Assembly: GCA_030671915.1 (NCBI GenBank) | Contig: DAOVHN010000187.1 | Coordinates: 1 to 5,693 of the forward strand | Reading direction: 5' to 3' | Source: Pseudomonadota bacterium | Lineage (GTDB): Bacteria > Pseudomonadota > Alphaproteobacteria > UBA8366 > JADFVY01 | Length of the DNA: 5,693 nucleotides | In this document: piece by piece, positions 1 through 5,693 of the stretch | Layout: each line of letters starts with the position of its first letter | Position numbering within the stretch: position 1 is the first letter of the stretch | Translations under genes and position numbers: made by a program | The notes under the pieces: model-generated | What the model saw: only the letters and a program-made list of their open reading frames with translations | Databases searched by the model: none | What the model was told of the DNA's origin: nothing

Positions 1-822
1 AACATCACCGTGCAAAGGCGCATCGAGCAGATCGTCGTCAATATGGAGCGCTGGCGCTGGATGCCGGACGATCTGGGGGATCGCTACATCCTGGTCAATC
101 TGGCCGGCTATGAGTTGGAGGTCGTCGACTATGGTGTCGTGGTGATGGCCATGCGGATCGTTACCGGCCAACCCTATCGCCGGACGCCGGTGTTCAGCGG
201 CAGCATGACCTGGCTGGAATTCAATCCCACCTGGACAGTGCCGCCGACCATAGCGAAGCTCGACATACTGCCCAAGGCGCGGCAGGATCCCGACTATCTG
301 GCGAACCGGAATATCCGTGTATTCGCCGGCTGGCGGGATGATTCTCCCGAACTGGCTTCCTCGGCCATCGACTGGAGCGCGGTCGATGCGAAGCGAATCC
401 CGTTTCGTTTCAGGCAGGACCCCGGCCCCGCCAATGCGCTGGGCCGGGTGAAGTTCATGTTCCCCAACCGGTTCAACGTTTATCTTCACGACACGCCGTC
501 GCGTGAACTGTTCAACAAGACCGTGCGCAGTTTCAGTTCCGGTTGCGTGCGCGCGGAAAATCCGCTGGGGCTGGCGGAATATTTGACCGCCGACCTGCCC
601 GGCTGGGACCGGAAGCGGATCGAGAATGTCATCGCGTCGCGCAAAACGACCGTCGTCAAGCTGGCCCAACCACTGCCTGTCCACCTGACCTACTCCACGG
701 TCTGGTTCGGCGAAGGCGGCACGATACATTTCCGCGACGACGTCTACGCCCGCGACGACCTGTTGTACCAGGCGCTATTCGGCTATCCGCCCTCGCGCAA
801 GCAGGTGCCGCAGGACCGGTGA
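1..822 (+). CDS. L,D-transpeptidase, YcbB/LdtD type, C-terminal part (5' truncated by window edge)
   Basis: This enzyme forms 3-3 cross-links between peptidoglycan stem peptides in the periplasm, cleaving a tetrapeptide donor through a catalytic cysteine. The frame is open from base 1, and residues before the GTG at 10 already fit the family (the run leading into NMERWRWMP), so the true start lies upstream and 10 is not a real start. The visible 273 residues contain the segment NMERWRWMPDDLG, the fold approach VKFMFPNRFNVYLHDTPSRE with the conserved His codon at 487-489, and the active-site block SSGCVRAENP with the catalytic Cys codon at 544-546. SSGC instead of the common SHGC is normal for the YcbB branch. 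A C-terminal segment (GEGGTIHFRDDVYARDD) also matches the family. Full-length members are about 500-600 residues with an N-terminal export signal and scaffold and peptidoglycan-binding domains, none of which are seen here. hrpB follows after 70 bp on the same strand and could be co-transcribed. Confidence 0.93.
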   Translation, partial: NITVQRRIEQIVVNMERWRWMPDDLGDRYILVNLAGYELEVVDYGVVVMAMRIVTGQPYRRTPVFSGSMTWLEFNPTWTVPPTIAKLDILPKARQDPDYLANRNIRVFAGWRDDSPELASSAIDWSAVDAKRIPFRFRQDPGPANALGRVKFMFPNRFNVYLHDTPSRELFNKTVRSFSSGCVRAENPLGLAEYLTADLPGWDRKRIENVIASRKTTVVKLAQPLPVHLTYSTVWFGEGGTIHFRDDVYARDDLLYQALFGYPPSRKQVPQDR

Positions 823-892
823 GCCCCAAGAACAACGGCCGGCCGCCAGGCTCCACACAGTTGCCCTTGGCCAACCGCCGTCGATCCGCATA

Positions 893-3403
893 ATGTGCGG
901 AATGCCCAATCCTTTCGAAACGCCCTTACCAGTTGCGGAAGCCCTGCCGCGGCTGCGCGAAGCATTGCGCAACGGTACAAGCGCCGTCCTCGAGGCCCCT
1001 CCCGGGGCCGGCAAGACGACGCTGGTTCCGCTGGCGCTGCTGGGCGAGGACTGGCTGGGCAGCGGCAAGATCCTGGTGCTGGAGCCCCGGCGGCTGGCGG
1101 CGCGCATGGCGGCGCGGCGCATGGCGGAATTGCTGGGTGAGGATGTCGGCGGGACCGTCGGCTACCGGGTGCGTATGGAAAGCCGGGTCGGCCCCGCCAC
1201 CCGCATCGAGGTGATTACCGAGGGTATCCTGACCCGCCGCTTGATCGACGACCCTGAACTGGCCGGTGTCGGCGTGGTGATCTTCGACGAGTTCCACGAA
1301 CGCAATATCCATACCGATCTGGGCTTGGCGCTATGCCTGGAAGCGCGCGAGGCGCTGCGCGAGGATTTGCGGATTCTGGCGATGTCGGCGACGCTCGACG
1401 GCGCGCCGCTGGCCGGGCTGTTGGGCGGGGCGCCGGTCATCGCCAGCGAGGGCCGTGCCTTTCCCGTCGAGACCCGCCATCTGGGGCGGCCGGAGCCGCG
1501 CGCGCTGGACCGTGCCATGGCGGCGGCGATCCGCCGGGCGATGGACGAAGAGCAGGGCAGCATCCTGGCCTTCCTGCCCGGCGAGGGAGAGATCCGGCGC
1601 GTACAGGCTTTGTTGGGAGAGGCCGACCTCGGGCCCGATATTCTCATCGCGCCACTCTACGGCGCGCTGTCGGCCAGGGACCAGGATGCGGCCGTACGTC
1701 CATCCTCCAAGGACGTACGCAAGGTGGTCCTGGCCACCGATATCGCCGAGACCAGCCTGACCATCGAGGGTATCCGCATCGTGATCGATGGCGGCTATCG
1801 GCGCAAACCGCGTTTCGACGCACAAAGCGGCATGACACGGCTGGAGACGCGCCGGGTGTCGCGCGCCGGGGCCGACCAGCGGCGCGGCCGCGCTGGCCGG
1901 CTGGAGCCCGGAATCTGCTACCGCCTGTGGCCCGAGGCCGAGACCGCGGCGCTGGCCCGGTTCGAGACGCCGGAGATCATGGAGGCCGACCTGGCCCCGC
2001 TGGCTCTGGACCTCGCCTGCTGGGGTGTCGCGGACCCGGCGGACCTGCGCTGGCCCGACCCGCCGCCGAATGCACAATATGACCAGGCGAGGGAGTTGCT
2101 GGCCGAACTGGGCGCCATCGACCGCGAGGGGCGGATCACGGCCCATGGCAAGGAAATGGGGCGGCTCCCGATGCATCCGCGCCTCGCCCATATGCTGGTG
2201 GCGGGCAAGGCCGCGGGGCAAGGCGGGCTGGCCTGCGATATCGCGGCCCTGCTGGGAGAGCGTGACGTCCTTGGCGGACGGGGCGATTGCGATCTGCGCA
2301 GCCGCCTCGAAATGCTGCGCGGCGATGCCGGGGGCAATGCCCGACGCGGGGCGGTAGAGCGCGTACGCCGGGCCGCGAAGGATCTGCGCCGGCGTATGAA
2401 GATATCCGGCGATGGCGGCGGCGATGCGGGCGAGTTGCTGGCACTGGCCTATCCCGGCCGGCTGGCAAAACGCCGTGGCGCGGAGGGGCGCTATCTGCTG
2501 CGCAACGGGCGCGGGGCCGTCTTGCCAGAGGGCGACCGGCTGGCCATCGGGGATTGGCTGGCGGTGGCCGACCTTGGCGGGGCGCAGGCGGACGCGCGGA
2601 TATATCTGGCAGCACCCTTGGCCGCCGCTCGGGTCGAGGTGCTGTTCGCGGAAGACATCGAACAGACCGAAAACATCGAATGGGACGACCGGCAACGGAA
2701 AGTCGTCGCGTCCCGCCGGTGGCGGTTGGGCGCTATTACCCTGAAAGAGGAGCCCTTGGCCAAACCACCGCCGGGGGCAGTGCTGGAGGCGATGCTGGCG
2801 GGTATCCGCCGCATGGGGCCGGATGCCCTGCCCTGGACGGATGCGGCGCGGCAATGGCGGGCGCGGGTCATGTTCCTGCGCGGCCGGAACCATCGCGGCC
2901 TGGACTGGCCCGATGTGTCTGACGCCAGCCTGATGGAAGGGTTGGGCGATTGGCTGGGGCCCTTTTTGGCGGGCATCGCCAGCATTGATGCGCTGCGGAA
3001 GGTGGACCTGAAACAGGCTCTCGCCACCCTGCTGACATGGGAACAGGGCCAGGCGCTGGATGAAGGCGCGCCGACGCACTGGACCGCCCCGACGGGATCG
3101 CGCCTGGCGCTGGATTACAGCGAAGCGGACGGGCCGGCTCTGCGCATTCGCCTGCAGGAAATGCTGGGAGAGACCGAAACGCCGACAGTGGCGGGGGGCC
3201 AGGTGCCGGTGCTGATTCATTTGCTGTCGCCGGCGGGGCGGCCGGTGCAGGTTACCCGCGACCTGGCCGGATTCTGGCGGGGCAGCTATGCCCAGGTGAA
3301 GGCGGAGATGAAAGGCAGGTACCCGAAACATTTCTGGCCGGACGACCCGCTGGGAGCCGTTCCGACCAGACGCTCGAAGAAATCCATGGACCGGAAAAAA
3401 TAA
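893..3403 (+). CDS. hrpB: ATP-dependent helicase HrpB
   Basis: This is a superfamily 2 DEAH/RHA-type helicase, cytoplasmic and presumed to act on RNA; its cellular role is poorly defined in most bacteria. The 836 residues fit the family length of roughly 810-840. Visible motifs are Walker A APPGAGKTT (residues 35-43), motif II DEFH (132-135; DEFH is the usual HrpB variant of DEAH), motif III SAT (165-167), motif V ATDIAETSLT (281-290) and motif VI QRRGRAGR (329-336). The C-terminal third has the HrpB-specific region, ending in EMKGRYPKHFWPDDPL near residues 800-817. The N-terminus NPFETPLPVAEALPRLR matches how homologues begin. The start is uncertain: ATG 893 gives MCGMPNPF and ATG 902 gives MPNPF, neither has a clear Shine-Dalgarno sequence, and 902 fits homologues slightly better. 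No frameshift or missing motif is seen. The antisense frame is also long and open, an effect of high GC content. Confidence 0.96.
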   Translation: MCGMPNPFETPLPVAEALPRLREALRNGTSAVLEAPPGAGKTTLVPLALLGEDWLGSGKILVLEPRRLAARMAARRMAELLGEDVGGTVGYRVRMESRVGPATRIEVITEGILTRRLIDDPELAGVGVVIFDEFHERNIHTDLGLALCLEAREALREDLRILAMSATLDGAPLAGLLGGAPVIASEGRAFPVETRHLGRPEPRALDRAMAAAIRRAMDEEQGSILAFLPGEGEIRRVQALLGEADLGPDILIAPLYGALSARDQDAAVRPSSKDVRKVVLATDIAETSLTIEGIRIVIDGGYRRKPRFDAQSGMTRLETRRVSRAGADQRRGRAGRLEPGICYRLWPEAETAALARFETPEIMEADLAPLALDLACWGVADPADLRWPDPPPNAQYDQARELLAELGAIDREGRITAHGKEMGRLPMHPRLAHMLVAGKAAGQGGLACDIAALLGERDVLGGRGDCDLRSRLEMLRGDAGGNARRGAVERVRRAAKDLRRRMKISGDGGGDAGELLALAYPGRLAKRRGAEGRYLLRNGRGAVLPEGDRLAIGDWLAVADLGGAQADARIYLAAPLAAARVEVLFAEDIEQTENIEWDDRQRKVVASRRWRLGAITLKEEPLAKPPPGAVLEAMLAGIRRMGPDALPWTDAARQWRARVMFLRGRNHRGLDWPDVSDASLMEGLGDWLGPFLAGIASIDALRKVDLKQALATLLTWEQGQALDEGAPTHWTAPTGSRLALDYSEADGPALRIRLQEMLGETETPTVAGGQVPVLIHLLSPAGRPVQVTRDLAGFWRGSYAQVKAEMKGRYPKHFWPDDPLGAVPTRRSKKSMDRKK

Positions 3404-3408
3404 GGCCA

Positions 3409-3431
3409 CGGGTCGTTATCGGCGACTCCCG
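3409..3431 (+). terminator. Weak hairpin downstream of hrpB, possible terminator
   Basis: CGGGTCG (3409-3415) can pair with CGACTCCCG (3423-3431) around a 7-base loop, with a 2-base bulge. It begins 6 bases after the hrpB stop. No T-run follows, so intrinsic termination is doubtful. It could instead be a 3'-end stabilising structure or chance pairing in GC-rich DNA. Confidence 0.22.
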
Positions 3432-3717
3432 GCACAAAGCCAGCCGGCGCAGTCGCCCTGCGGACACCGTCCTGACAGTTTACGCGAATGGACCCGATGA
3501 CACAGAACGCGCATCGAGTTCCCCTCACCGCTGGCGGATTGCCGAGACCTCCCCGTCTGCAATCCTTGCGGCTGTATCCCCTACCTTAACCTGTTCGTCT
3601 TCGACGTCCGGCTGCCGGCTTTTGCCAGCCCCCCCGCCGCCCGTCGACCACGAACACAGCCTGCGATCTTCCAAGGGTCGTAATTACCAAACTCTCGAGT
3701 GTGTTTTACGTCCTTTC

Positions 3718-3769
3718 TGTTGCACGAAGATTTCCGCCCACGGGAAAAATGTTGCAATTGTTTCCGTGG
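3718..3769 (+). promoter_or_regulatory. Direct repeats and bulged dyad upstream of the response regulator
   Basis: Two copies of a composite motif lie in tandem: TGTTGCA (3718-3724) then TTTCCG (3731-3736), and TGTTGCA (3750-3756) then TTTCCG (3761-3766). The copies are 30-32 bp apart, about three helical turns, so a dimeric protein could bind them on one DNA face. A hairpin overlaps the second copy: CCACGG (3738-3743) pairs with CCGTGG (3764-3769), then AAA with TTT and AAT with ATT, with single-base bulges and a 6-base loop GTTGCA. A smaller alternative hairpin pairs TTTCC (3731-3735) with GGAAA (3743-3747). The block ends 76 bp before the chosen regulator start, a plausible place for an operator or a leader RNA structure. 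OmpR-type regulators often bind direct repeats, so autoregulation is possible but unproven. Confidence 0.4.
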
Positions 3770-3845
3770 AGGTTGGACCTTTGCCACGCATTCGCGCTAA
3801 ACAGGTTCGTGAATGTTGTTTTATAAGAAGGGTCAGCGATCGAAG

Positions 3846-4583
3846 ATGTCCGACTCCCCCCACATAGCCGTTGTCGATGACGAGGCGCAGATTCGCGAAG
3901 CCGTAGGCGAATATCTTGAACTGCATGGTTTCCAGGTCAGCCTTGCGGACGGCGGCCGGGCGCTGCGTGCGCTCATGGCCGGTGACAAGCCGCCCGACCT
4001 GGTGATCCTGGACCTCAACATGCCGGGCGAGGACGGGCTGTCGATCGCCCGTTACCTGCGCGAACATTTCAGTATCGGGATCATCATTCTTACTGCCGCG
4101 GGCCAGACCCTGGACCGGATCATCGGCCTGGAAATCGGCGCCGATGATTATATGGGCAAGCCTTTCGATTTGCGCGAGTTGCTGGCCCGGGTAAAAAGTG
4201 TGCTTCGCCGGGTAGTGGCGGCTTCCTCGGCGACGGCTTCCCTGGCGCCGGGAAACGAGGCCGGCGAAGACGAGATTAAGGTCGGCCACCTGACCCTGAA
4301 CATGGCGGCGCACAAGCTGTTCGATGAAAATGGCGAAGAAATCCAGTTGACCAGCATGGAGTACGATCTCTTGCACGTCCTCGCCGGCAACGCCAACCGC
4401 GTTCTGAACAGGGACCAGTTGCTGGATTTGTCGCACAGCCAGAACAGCGACCCGTTCGACCGCAGCATCGATGTCCGTATCTCGCGGCTGCGGCGAAAGA
4501 TCGAAACGGACCCGTCCAAGCCGCGGATTTTGAAGACCATCCGGGGTGCCGGCTACATGTTTGTGCGGGACGCCGACGGGTGA
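3846..4583 (+). CDS. OmpR/PhoB-family two-component response regulator
   Basis: This is a cytoplasmic DNA-binding regulator activated by phosphoryl transfer from a sensor kinase. It has 245 residues from ATG 3846. The receiver domain is about residues 5-120: the acidic pair D11-D12 (AVVDDE), the phospho-acceptor D56 (VILDLNMPGEDG), the switch T83 (IILTAA) and the invariant K105 (DDYMGKPFD). A linker of about 25 residues rich in Ala and Ser leads to the winged-helix DNA-binding domain (about 145-242) with the recognition-helix block DRSIDVRISRLRRKIE and the wing RGAGYMF. ATG 3813 would add MLFYKKGQRSK, unlike a receiver N-terminus, so 3846 is preferred; the only purine-rich stretch, AAGAAGG (3825-3831), is rather far upstream at 14 bases. 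In-frame stops at 3798 and 3810 rule out earlier starts. No kinase gene is adjacent: hrpB is upstream and an insertion sequence lies 85 bp downstream. The specific regulon cannot be told from sequence. Confidence 0.93.
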   Translation: MSDSPHIAVVDDEAQIREAVGEYLELHGFQVSLADGGRALRALMAGDKPPDLVILDLNMPGEDGLSIARYLREHFSIGIIILTAAGQTLDRIIGLEIGADDYMGKPFDLRELLARVKSVLRRVVAASSATASLAPGNEAGEDEIKVGHLTLNMAAHKLFDENGEEIQLTSMEYDLLHVLAGNANRVLNRDQLLDLSHSQNSDPFDRSIDVRISRLRRKIETDPSKPRILKTIRGAGYMFVRDADG

Positions 4584-4633
4584 ACTTACATTAGAGCGGA
4601 TTGTCAGGAATTACGGGGTCCGGCATCGAGCAA

Positions 4634-4668
4634 CCTCGTCCTTCGAGACGGGACTTCGGGGCTCCTCA
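4634..4668 (+). repeat. Left half of an extragenic palindromic (REP-like) repeat interrupted by the IS
   Basis: The segment begins CCTCGTCC and runs through TTCGAGAC to GCTCCTCA. Joining 4634-4668 to 5602-5609 restores a 43-base palindrome-like unit whose outer arms CCTCGTCC and GGATGAGG pair over 8 positions with one G-T wobble, with GAG/CTC pairing inside. I recall closely similar units between genes in many alphaproteobacterial genomes. It lies 50 bases after the response regulator stop and may have acted as a 3'-end structure or terminator for that gene before the insertion. Confidence 0.65.
4666..4668 (+). repeat. Target-site duplication, left copy (TCA)
   Basis: TCA directly precedes the left IS end. 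The right counterpart is TGA at 5599-5601. Both fit the TNA target of IS1031-like IS5 elements but differ at the middle base. The uninterrupted repeat would read TCC-TCA-GGATGAGG, supporting TCA as the original. Confidence 0.55.
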
Positions 4669-4691
4669 GAGTCTGACTCAAAATGATTTGT
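4669..4691 (+). repeat. Left terminal inverted repeat of the IS
   Basis: It starts GAGTCTGACTCAAAATGATT. It matches the right end (reverse complement GAGTTTGGCCGAAAAAGAAT) at 16 of the first 22 positions, strongest in GAGT, the A4 run and the TTG near the inner edge. The first 11 bases, GAGTCTGACTC, are themselves an odd palindrome holding two GANTC sites. Confidence 0.75.
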
Positions 4692-4697
4692 TTGTTT

Positions 4698-5519
4698 TCA
4701 AAGTCTTGCGAGTCGTCTTGAGAGGAGCCGGACGTGGGCGATGAGGAGCCAAGCTGTGGCGCTTGCGATGGTGGCTTCGAAGTCCTTTGCCAGTCGCCTG
4801 CAGCGTCCGAGCCAGGCGAAGGTGCGTTCGACGACCCACCGTCTCGGCAGTAACTGGAATCCTTTGGTGCCTTCGGGACGCTGGACGATCTCGATGGTCC
4901 AAGGCCCGCAGTCGGCCACGGCGTTGAGCAACTGCTGGCCGCGATAGACGCGGTCGGCGAAGATGTGACGTAGCTTGGGGAAGCGTCGGCGTAGAGATCG
5001 CAGCAGCGGCACGGCGCCGTGGACATCCTGAACATTGGCCGGGTGGACCAGGACCGCGAGCAGTAGGCCCTCTGTGTCGGTGACAATGTGCCGCTTGCGC
5101 CCCTTGACCCGCTTGCCGGCGTCAAAGCCGCGCGGGCCGCCGCTTTCCGTGGTCGAGGCGCTCTGGCTGTCGATGACGCCGGCCGAGGCCGCGGCCTTGC
5201 GTCCGAGCGCGTGGCGGGCGCGAACGACCAACTCGGCCACCGCCAGATGCCAAGTGCCGTCATCACGCCAGCGATAGAAGTAGCCCTGTACCGTCGAGCG
5301 CGGCGGGAAGTCCTTCGGCAGCGCGCGCCATTGGCAACCGGTGGCCAAGATATAAAGGATCGCGTTCACGACCTCCCGTAGGCCGACCTCCCGTGGCCGG
5401 CCCAGACGACGCGGCGGCGGCAACAACGGATCGAGGATCGACCACTCTTCGGCTGTCATGTCGCTTGCATAGCGCAGGCCATCGCGCCGATACTGTTCGC
5501 GGGTGATTTCAGTCCACAT
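4698..5519 (-). CDS. IS5-family DDE transposase
   Basis: This enzyme cuts and joins the ends of its own insertion sequence through an RNase H-like DDE active site. The 273 residues are full length. The N-terminal DNA-binding part (about 18-90) carries MTAEEWSILDPLLPPP, NAILYILATGCQWRALPKDFPP and TVQGYFYRWRDDGTW, typical of IS5-type transposases. The catalytic residues fit D117 (GVIDSQS), D189 (HIFADRVYRG) and E231 (RRWVVERTFAWLGRCRRLAKDFE), with K245 as the following basic residue. The stretch SGGPRGFDAGKRVKGRKRHI is also characteristic. Where many relatives have FADGGYAG this protein has FADRVYRG; the effect on activity is unknown. The start ATG (5519-5517) is supported by GGAG seven bases upstream on the coding strand. 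No frameshift or internal stop is seen, so this looks like a functional single-frame transposase. Confidence 0.95.
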   Translation of the reverse strand: MWTEITREQYRRDGLRYASDMTAEEWSILDPLLPPPRRLGRPREVGLREVVNAILYILATGCQWRALPKDFPPRSTVQGYFYRWRDDGTWHLAVAELVVRARHALGRKAAASAGVIDSQSASTTESGGPRGFDAGKRVKGRKRHIVTDTEGLLLAVLVHPANVQDVHGAVPLLRSLRRRFPKLRHIFADRVYRGQQLLNAVADCGPWTIEIVQRPEGTKGFQLLPRRWVVERTFAWLGRCRRLAKDFEATIASATAWLLIAHVRLLSRRLARL

Positions 5520-5520
5520 G

Positions 5521-5547
5521 TTGTGTCTCCGTGATTGCCAGACACAA
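5521..5547 (-). promoter_or_regulatory. Leader hairpin overlapping the transposase ribosome binding site
   Basis: On the plus strand TTGTGTCT (5521-5528) and AGACACAA (5540-5547) form a perfect 8-bp inverted repeat around 11 bases, ending 1 base before the transposase ATG. In the minus-strand mRNA the Shine-Dalgarno GGAG (complement of 5527-5530) straddles the loop and the 3' arm, leaving 7 bases to the start. Folding would partly hide the ribosome binding site, a known way in which insertion sequences keep transposase low. The structure is seen; the function is inferred. Confidence 0.5.
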
Positions 5548-5575
5548 ACACTGAATCACAACTGGCTGAAATCAC

Positions 5576-5598
5576 TCAATTCTTTTTCGGCCAAACTC
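5576..5598 (-). repeat. Right terminal inverted repeat of the IS
   Basis: Read inwards from 5598 it starts GAGTTTGGCCGAAAAAGAAT. It pairs with the left end with about 6 mismatches over 22 positions. A GAATC (GANTC) site lies further inside at 5553-5557, in the stretch where a transposase promoter would be expected; no strong promoter hexamers were found there. Confidence 0.75.
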
Positions 5599-5601
5599 TG
5601 A
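5599..5601 (+). repeat. Target-site duplication, right copy (TGA)
   Basis: TGA directly follows the right IS end and corresponds to TCA at the left, with a mismatch at the central position. After it the interrupted palindrome resumes with GGATGAGG. Confidence 0.5.
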
Positions 5602-5609
5602 GGATGAGG
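5602..5609 (+). repeat. Right arm of the interrupted extragenic palindrome
   Basis: GGATGAGG pairs with CCTCGTCC at 4634-4641 (one G-T wobble) and closes the REP-like unit once the insertion sequence and one target copy are removed. Confidence 0.6.
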
Positions 5610-5693
5610 CCCTCTCCCACGCGCCGAGCAGGCCTGCACGCCCAAGATACACAATTGCCAAGACACAAGGGTTGGGGAGGGGGTGGACAAAAG
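5610..5693 (+). other. Non-coding right flank with inverted repeats, cut by the window edge
   Basis: No gene is seen in these 84 bases. CCCTCTCCCA (5610-5619) can pair with TGGGGAGGGGG (5673-5683) allowing a T-G wobble and one bulge, and a perfect 10-bp palindrome GCAGGCCTGC lies between them at 5628-5637. This looks like a second intergenic repeat directly abutting the REP-like unit, so the insertion landed in a repeat cluster. The sequence stops before the next gene. Confidence 0.45.

Larger units (their letters stand above)
3404..3845 (+). other. Intergenic region between hrpB and the response regulator gene
   Basis: These 442 bases hold no gene I can support. The short frames on either strand lack family features and have no convincing start signals. 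The first part (3404-3640) is GC-rich with a weak hairpin just after hrpB and a C7 run at 3629-3635. From about 3680 the base composition becomes distinctly richer in A and T, and this part carries the repeat and dyad block described separately. A perfect GGAGG lies at 3768-3772, out of frame with the regulator. A possible weak promoter is TTGGAC (3773-3778) with TAAACA (3798-3803), but the spacing of 19 and the poor match make it doubtful. No tRNA or recognisable small RNA was seen. Confidence 0.6.
4669..5598 (-). mobile_element. IS5-family insertion sequence (IS1031-like architecture), 930 bp
   Basis: The element is bounded by imperfect inverted repeats starting GAGTCTG on the left and GAGTTTG on the right (read inwards), and by TCA/TGA target copies. 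It has one intact minus-strand transposase gene filling most of its length. Size, single open frame, GAG terminus and 3-bp TNA target all agree with the IS1031 subgroup. The transposase C-terminus lies near the left end (28 bp of non-coding DNA) and the 79 bp at the right end carry the leader and any promoter. Both ends and the gene look complete, so it may still be mobile. It sits inside an extragenic palindrome and is convergent with the response regulator gene. The exact IS name cannot be given without a database comparison. Confidence 0.88.

Noticed and set aside
10..12. GTG at 10 as the start of the L,D-transpeptidase
   Set aside because: The frame is open to base 1 and residues just after it lie in the middle of the family's known sequence. 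The real start must be upstream of the window.
1331..3409. Antisense open frame of 692 codons opposite hrpB
   Set aside because: It mirrors the high-GC hrpB gene, has no recognisable domains, and its composition is that expected of a shadow frame. hrpB has all its helicase motifs.
3629..3635. C7 run as a phase-variation tract
   Set aside because: It is short for slippage control, lies in non-coding DNA far from a promoter, and is unremarkable in GC-rich sequence.
3581..3787. Minus-strand 68-codon frame in the intergenic region
   Set aside because: It has no supported ribosome binding site or recognisable domain and overlaps the repeat/dyad block.
3684..4436. Minus-strand 250-codon frame opposite the response regulator
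   Set aside because: The plus-strand frame has every receiver and winged-helix landmark. The antisense frame has none of a known family.
4604..5266. Minus-strand 220-codon frame overlapping the transposase
   Set aside because: It is rich in Ser, Pro, Ala and Arg, without domains, and lies wholly out of frame with the well-supported transposase, so it is a shadow frame.
1..5693. CRISPR arrays, tRNA or rRNA genes, defence systems
   Set aside because: No regularly spaced repeats, cloverleaf sequences or rRNA signatures were seen on either strand, and no gene belongs to a known defence family.

Overview
The window suggests a high-GC alphaproteobacterium, possibly of the Rhodospirillales or Rhizobiales. 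The reasons are the GC-rich codon use, a YcbB-type L,D-transpeptidase, a response regulator whose C-terminus resembles alphaproteobacterial OmpR-type proteins, and an extragenic palindrome (outer arms CCTCGTCC and GGATGAGG) of a kind I recall as common in alphaproteobacterial genomes. The lineage is an inference from sequence character, not from a search.

Layout. (1) Positions 1-822 hold the C-terminal part of an L,D-transpeptidase that begins outside the window. (2) Positions 893-3403 hold a complete hrpB gene for a DEAH/RHA-type ATP-dependent helicase, on the same strand 70 bp downstream. (3) Positions 3404-3845 are non-coding. This stretch ends in an AT-richer block with two direct repeats (TGTTGCA-N4/6-TTTCCG) and a bulged dyad, the best candidate control region in the window. 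(4) Positions 3846-4583 encode a complete OmpR/PhoB-type response regulator with all phosphorylation residues. No sensor kinase is visible. (5) Positions 4669-5598 are a 930-bp IS5-family insertion sequence, IS1031-like in architecture, with one intact DDE transposase on the minus strand, imperfect terminal inverted repeats of about 23 bp and a 3-bp TNA-type target duplication (TCA/TGA). It lies inside the extragenic palindrome, whose halves are at 4634-4668 and 5602-5609. (6) Positions 5610-5693 are non-coding and rich in inverted repeats.

The first two genes may be co-transcribed, but nothing links them functionally. The regulator is probably a separate transcription unit. The insertion sequence faces it tail to tail and separates it from whatever followed, possibly its kinase gene.

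Nothing here looks like a wholly new system. The best leads are the direct-repeat/dyad block before the regulator, the insertion at the centre of a palindromic repeat, and a hairpin overlapping the transposase ribosome binding site.
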